Positions 62,631-64,000 of a DNA stretch of 64,000 nt are shown piece after piece; the first letter of the stretch is position 1, and each line of letters opens with the position of its first letter. The DNA comes from Bermanella sp047621325 (GTDB lineage Bacteria > Pseudomonadota > Gammaproteobacteria > Pseudomonadales > Oceanobacteraceae), in assembly GCA_047621325.1 (NCBI GenBank), contig JBLHLT010000001.1:310001-374000 (forward strand), read 5' to 3'. A model generated the notes under the pieces. That model was not told the origin of the DNA. It saw only the letters and a list, made by a program, of their open reading frames with translations, and made no database searches. Made by a program: the position numbers and the translations under genes.

Positions 62631-62931
62631 ACCTAATTCGACTGTCAACGTTGAGATATTAGGTAAAGAGTACCTAGTGGCCTGCCCGGCTGAAAATCGC
62701 CAAGACTTAGAACGCGCAGCGCAACTCCTTGACCAACGAATGAAAGAAATTAAAGGCCAAGGCAAAATATATGGCTCAGAAAGAGTGGCCATTATGGCGG
62801 CTCTCAATTTGGCCTATGATTTCCTTAATGCCACTTGTGGCAGCGAAACGACACAAAGCCAAATTAAACAAATAAACAACAAGCTTGAAAGCGCCTTAGC
62901 GCAAGATCAGCAAATGGATCTTGAAGAGTAA
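62623..62931 (+). CDS. zapA: cell division protein ZapA
   Basis: Small protein that cross-links FtsZ protofilaments at the Z ring. The 102-aa protein has the ZapA globular head (NVEILGKEYLVACPAENRQD, residues about 7-26), the AAQLLDQRMKEI helix, the RVAIMAALNLAYDFL helix and a C-terminal coiled coil. It is followed by 6S RNA and fau, the arrangement known in gammaproteobacteria. Confidence 0.93.
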   Translation: MTKPNSTVNVEILGKEYLVACPAENRQDLERAAQLLDQRMKEIKGQGKIYGSERVAIMAALNLAYDFLNATCGSETTQSQIKQINNKLESALAQDQQMDLEE

Positions 62932-63012
62932 CATCGCAAAAACAAGTAAAATGCAAGGGAATTAGTACAGTTTAATTCTAGAGAATGTGCGGCAAATACC
63001 AATTAACTGCGT

Positions 63013-63018
63013 TATAAT
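63013..63018 (+). promoter_or_regulatory. -10 element of the 6S RNA promoter
   Basis: A perfect TATAAT lies 6 bp before the inferred 5' end of 6S RNA. No good -35 hexamer is visible at the matching distance (about 62990-62995). Confidence 0.6.
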
Positions 63019-63023
63019 TTGCA

Positions 63024-63203
63024 GGCTCTCTGGGGTGTTTGCCAGTCGTTGAAGTCCTCGAGCCTTAATCATTATTTTGGAGGTTCCTAGGCATTGAGGG
63101 AGTGCATGTCCGCCTTGAGCGGAAAGCCCGATTCAGTACTGGAACCGCCACCTTGGACCTCTCGGTTCAAGGCCTTTCTCTGACAGCGGCACAGTGGAGA
63201 GCC
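63024..63203 (+). ncRNA. ssrS: 6S RNA
   Basis: The RNA binds sigma-70 RNA polymerase by mimicking an open promoter and damps transcription in stationary phase. The 180-nt stretch has the 6S layout. A terminal stem pairs GGCTCTC (63024-63030) with GAGAGCC (63197-63203). A large central bubble follows, with the conserved 3' half containing TTGGACCTCTCGGTTCAAGG. Position between zapA and fau (ygfA) is diagnostic. The last bases serve as ribosome site for fau. Confidence 0.92.
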
Positions 63204-63208
63204 CTATT

Positions 63209-63811
63209 TTGAAAACCGAATACGACCTATTAGATCGCGCCAGTATTCGTCAACACATGCGCAAGATGCGCAATCAATTGAGCCCGCAGCAACAGCTGCA
63301 AGCGGCTCGCAGTTTAAGCCAAATCGTTTTTACCCAGCCTTGGTTCCAGCGCGCGCACAATATTGCGCTGTATCTCGCCAATGATGGCGAAATGGATCCT
63401 ATCGTGGTCATGGAAAAAGCACGCTACCGCGGTAAACATATTCTATTGCCCTGTTTGCACCCCACTAAAAGTGGGCACCTGTGTTTTGCCGACTATTCTG
63501 GCCCAACCATTAAAAACAAATTTGGCATTATTGAGCCTGACCCAAAACGCAATACGCAGATAGCCGCAAAACAATTAGATGTGGTCTTTATGCCTTTGGT
63601 AGCATTTGATGAGAACGGTGGGCGCTTAGGAATGGGAGGTGGTTTTTATGACCGCACTTTTGAGTTTTTAAAACAAAGTGGTTTTAACAAACCAAAACTC
63701 ATTGGGCTCGCTCATGAATTTCAAAAGGTAGCCACGCTACCCATTGAGACATGGGATGTGCCACTAGACGGCATCATCACCGAAAAAAGTTCATATACGG
63801 TGAAGCGTTAA
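63209..63811 (+). CDS. fau: 5-formyltetrahydrofolate cyclo-ligase
   Basis: Converts 5-formyl-THF to 5,10-methenyl-THF with ATP. About 200 aa from TTG 63209, which has GGAGAG 7 nt upstream. Other options are GTG 63194, inside 6S RNA, or ATG 63257, which would remove the conserved first helix (SIRQHMRKMRNQLSPQQQ). Family motifs: YLANDGEMDP, LLPCLHP, and LVAFDENGGRLGMGGGFYDR near the C-terminus. E. coli homologue ygfA is cotranscribed with ssrS, as expected here. Confidence 0.92.
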   Translation: MKTEYDLLDRASIRQHMRKMRNQLSPQQQLQAARSLSQIVFTQPWFQRAHNIALYLANDGEMDPIVVMEKARYRGKHILLPCLHPTKSGHLCFADYSGPTIKNKFGIIEPDPKRNTQIAAKQLDVVFMPLVAFDENGGRLGMGGGFYDRTFEFLKQSGFNKPKLIGLAHEFQKVATLPIETWDVPLDGIITEKSSYTVKR

Positions 63812-63832
63812 TTCTTAAAACACAAATGCTGG

Positions 63833-63967
63833 TTAGCGAATCATATGCTGAGAAATTTGTGGGCGTATATTCCGGTCATCGCTATTAGCCGTTAAACTTG
63901 TGGCTACTGCACCCAATACAAAAATAACACTGATGATTACCATTAGGTCAGGACGTTGAGATTTCAT
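63833..63967 (-). CDS. 44-aa single-helix membrane peptide
   Basis: A small frame convergent with fau, starting at ATG 63967 with CCGGAG 8 nt upstream. The peptide has a short basic N-terminus (MKSQRPD), one hydrophobic helix (about 8-24, LMVIISVIFVLGAVATS) and a polar tail ending QHMIR. The topology rule (positive inside) and ribosome site argue for a real gene. I do not recognise the family. The coding frame lies fully inside the window, and its upstream region runs into the edge. Confidence 0.6.
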   Translation of the reverse strand: MKSQRPDLMVIISVIFVLGAVATSLTANSDDRNIRPQISQHMIR

Positions 63968-64000
63968 GTTTTAAACTCCGGCAGTTACTCTACATCCTGT

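Overview
The window looks like chromosome of a free-living marine gammaproteobacterium of the Oceanospirillales/Pseudomonadales type. Three things suggest this. The order mrcA-pilMNOPQ-aroK-aroB-(AAA/SPOR protein)-gltB-gltD-hemE is the one known from Pseudomonas. The block ygfB/pepP/ubiH/ubiI opposite TIGR02449-zapA-6S RNA-fau is typical of gammaproteobacteria. Two Na+/H+ antiporter systems sit side by side, as expected for a sodium-rich habitat. I see no phage, IS element, CRISPR array, tRNA or rRNA. The species cannot be named from sequence alone.

Layout. 1-3.3 kb: tolC (cut by the window edge) divergent from nudF-yqiB-cpdA. 3.3-7.2 kb: LPS genes waaA, hldE and an LpxL-type acyltransferase. 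7.2-7.7 kb: an intergenic cluster of REP-like palindromes. 7.7-12.8 kb: a tight minus-strand operon DUF1445 - 43-aa ORF - pxpA - pxpB - pxpC - DUF4392 - D-amino-acid aminotransferase. 12.9-17.4 kb: an M48 protease/LemA pair, a DinB-like protein and an AT-rich orphan gene. 17.6-26.8 kb: glyA, a 1403-aa multi-PAS GGDEF/EAL protein, ettA, a PilZ protein and radA. 26.8-34.1 kb: nhaD and a six-gene Mrp antiporter operon with fused MrpA/MrpB. 34.7-44.3 kb: hemE, an 814-aa Ca-loop lipoprotein, gltD and gltB. 44.5-55.3 kb: the AAA/SPOR protein, aroB, aroK, the pilMNOPQ type IV pilus alignment complex and divergent mrcA. 55.3-64 kb: dtd, rlmI, an HDOD protein, ubiI, ubiH, pepP, ygfB, TIGR02449, zapA, 6S RNA, fau and a 44-aa membrane peptide.

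The most interesting part is 7.7-12.8 kb. The two halves of mammalian D-glutamate cyclase (DGLUCY = DUF1445 + DUF4392) are encoded as separate genes at the two ends of one operon. Between them lie all three subunits of 5-oxoprolinase, and a D-amino-acid transaminase that can make D-glutamate follows. Together they suggest a route D-alanine -> D-glutamate -> 5-oxoproline -> glutamate. Between DUF1445 and pxpA lies a 43-codon ORF with a strong ribosome site. Its last ten residues match the DUF1445 C-terminus through only silent base changes, so it is a duplicated and eroded tail or a retained small gene.

Start codons were re-chosen where family length, ribosome sites or stop/start junctions argued against the longest frame (DUF1445, pxpB, pxpC, hemE, gltD, gltB, aroB, mrpA, mrcA, ygfB, fau).
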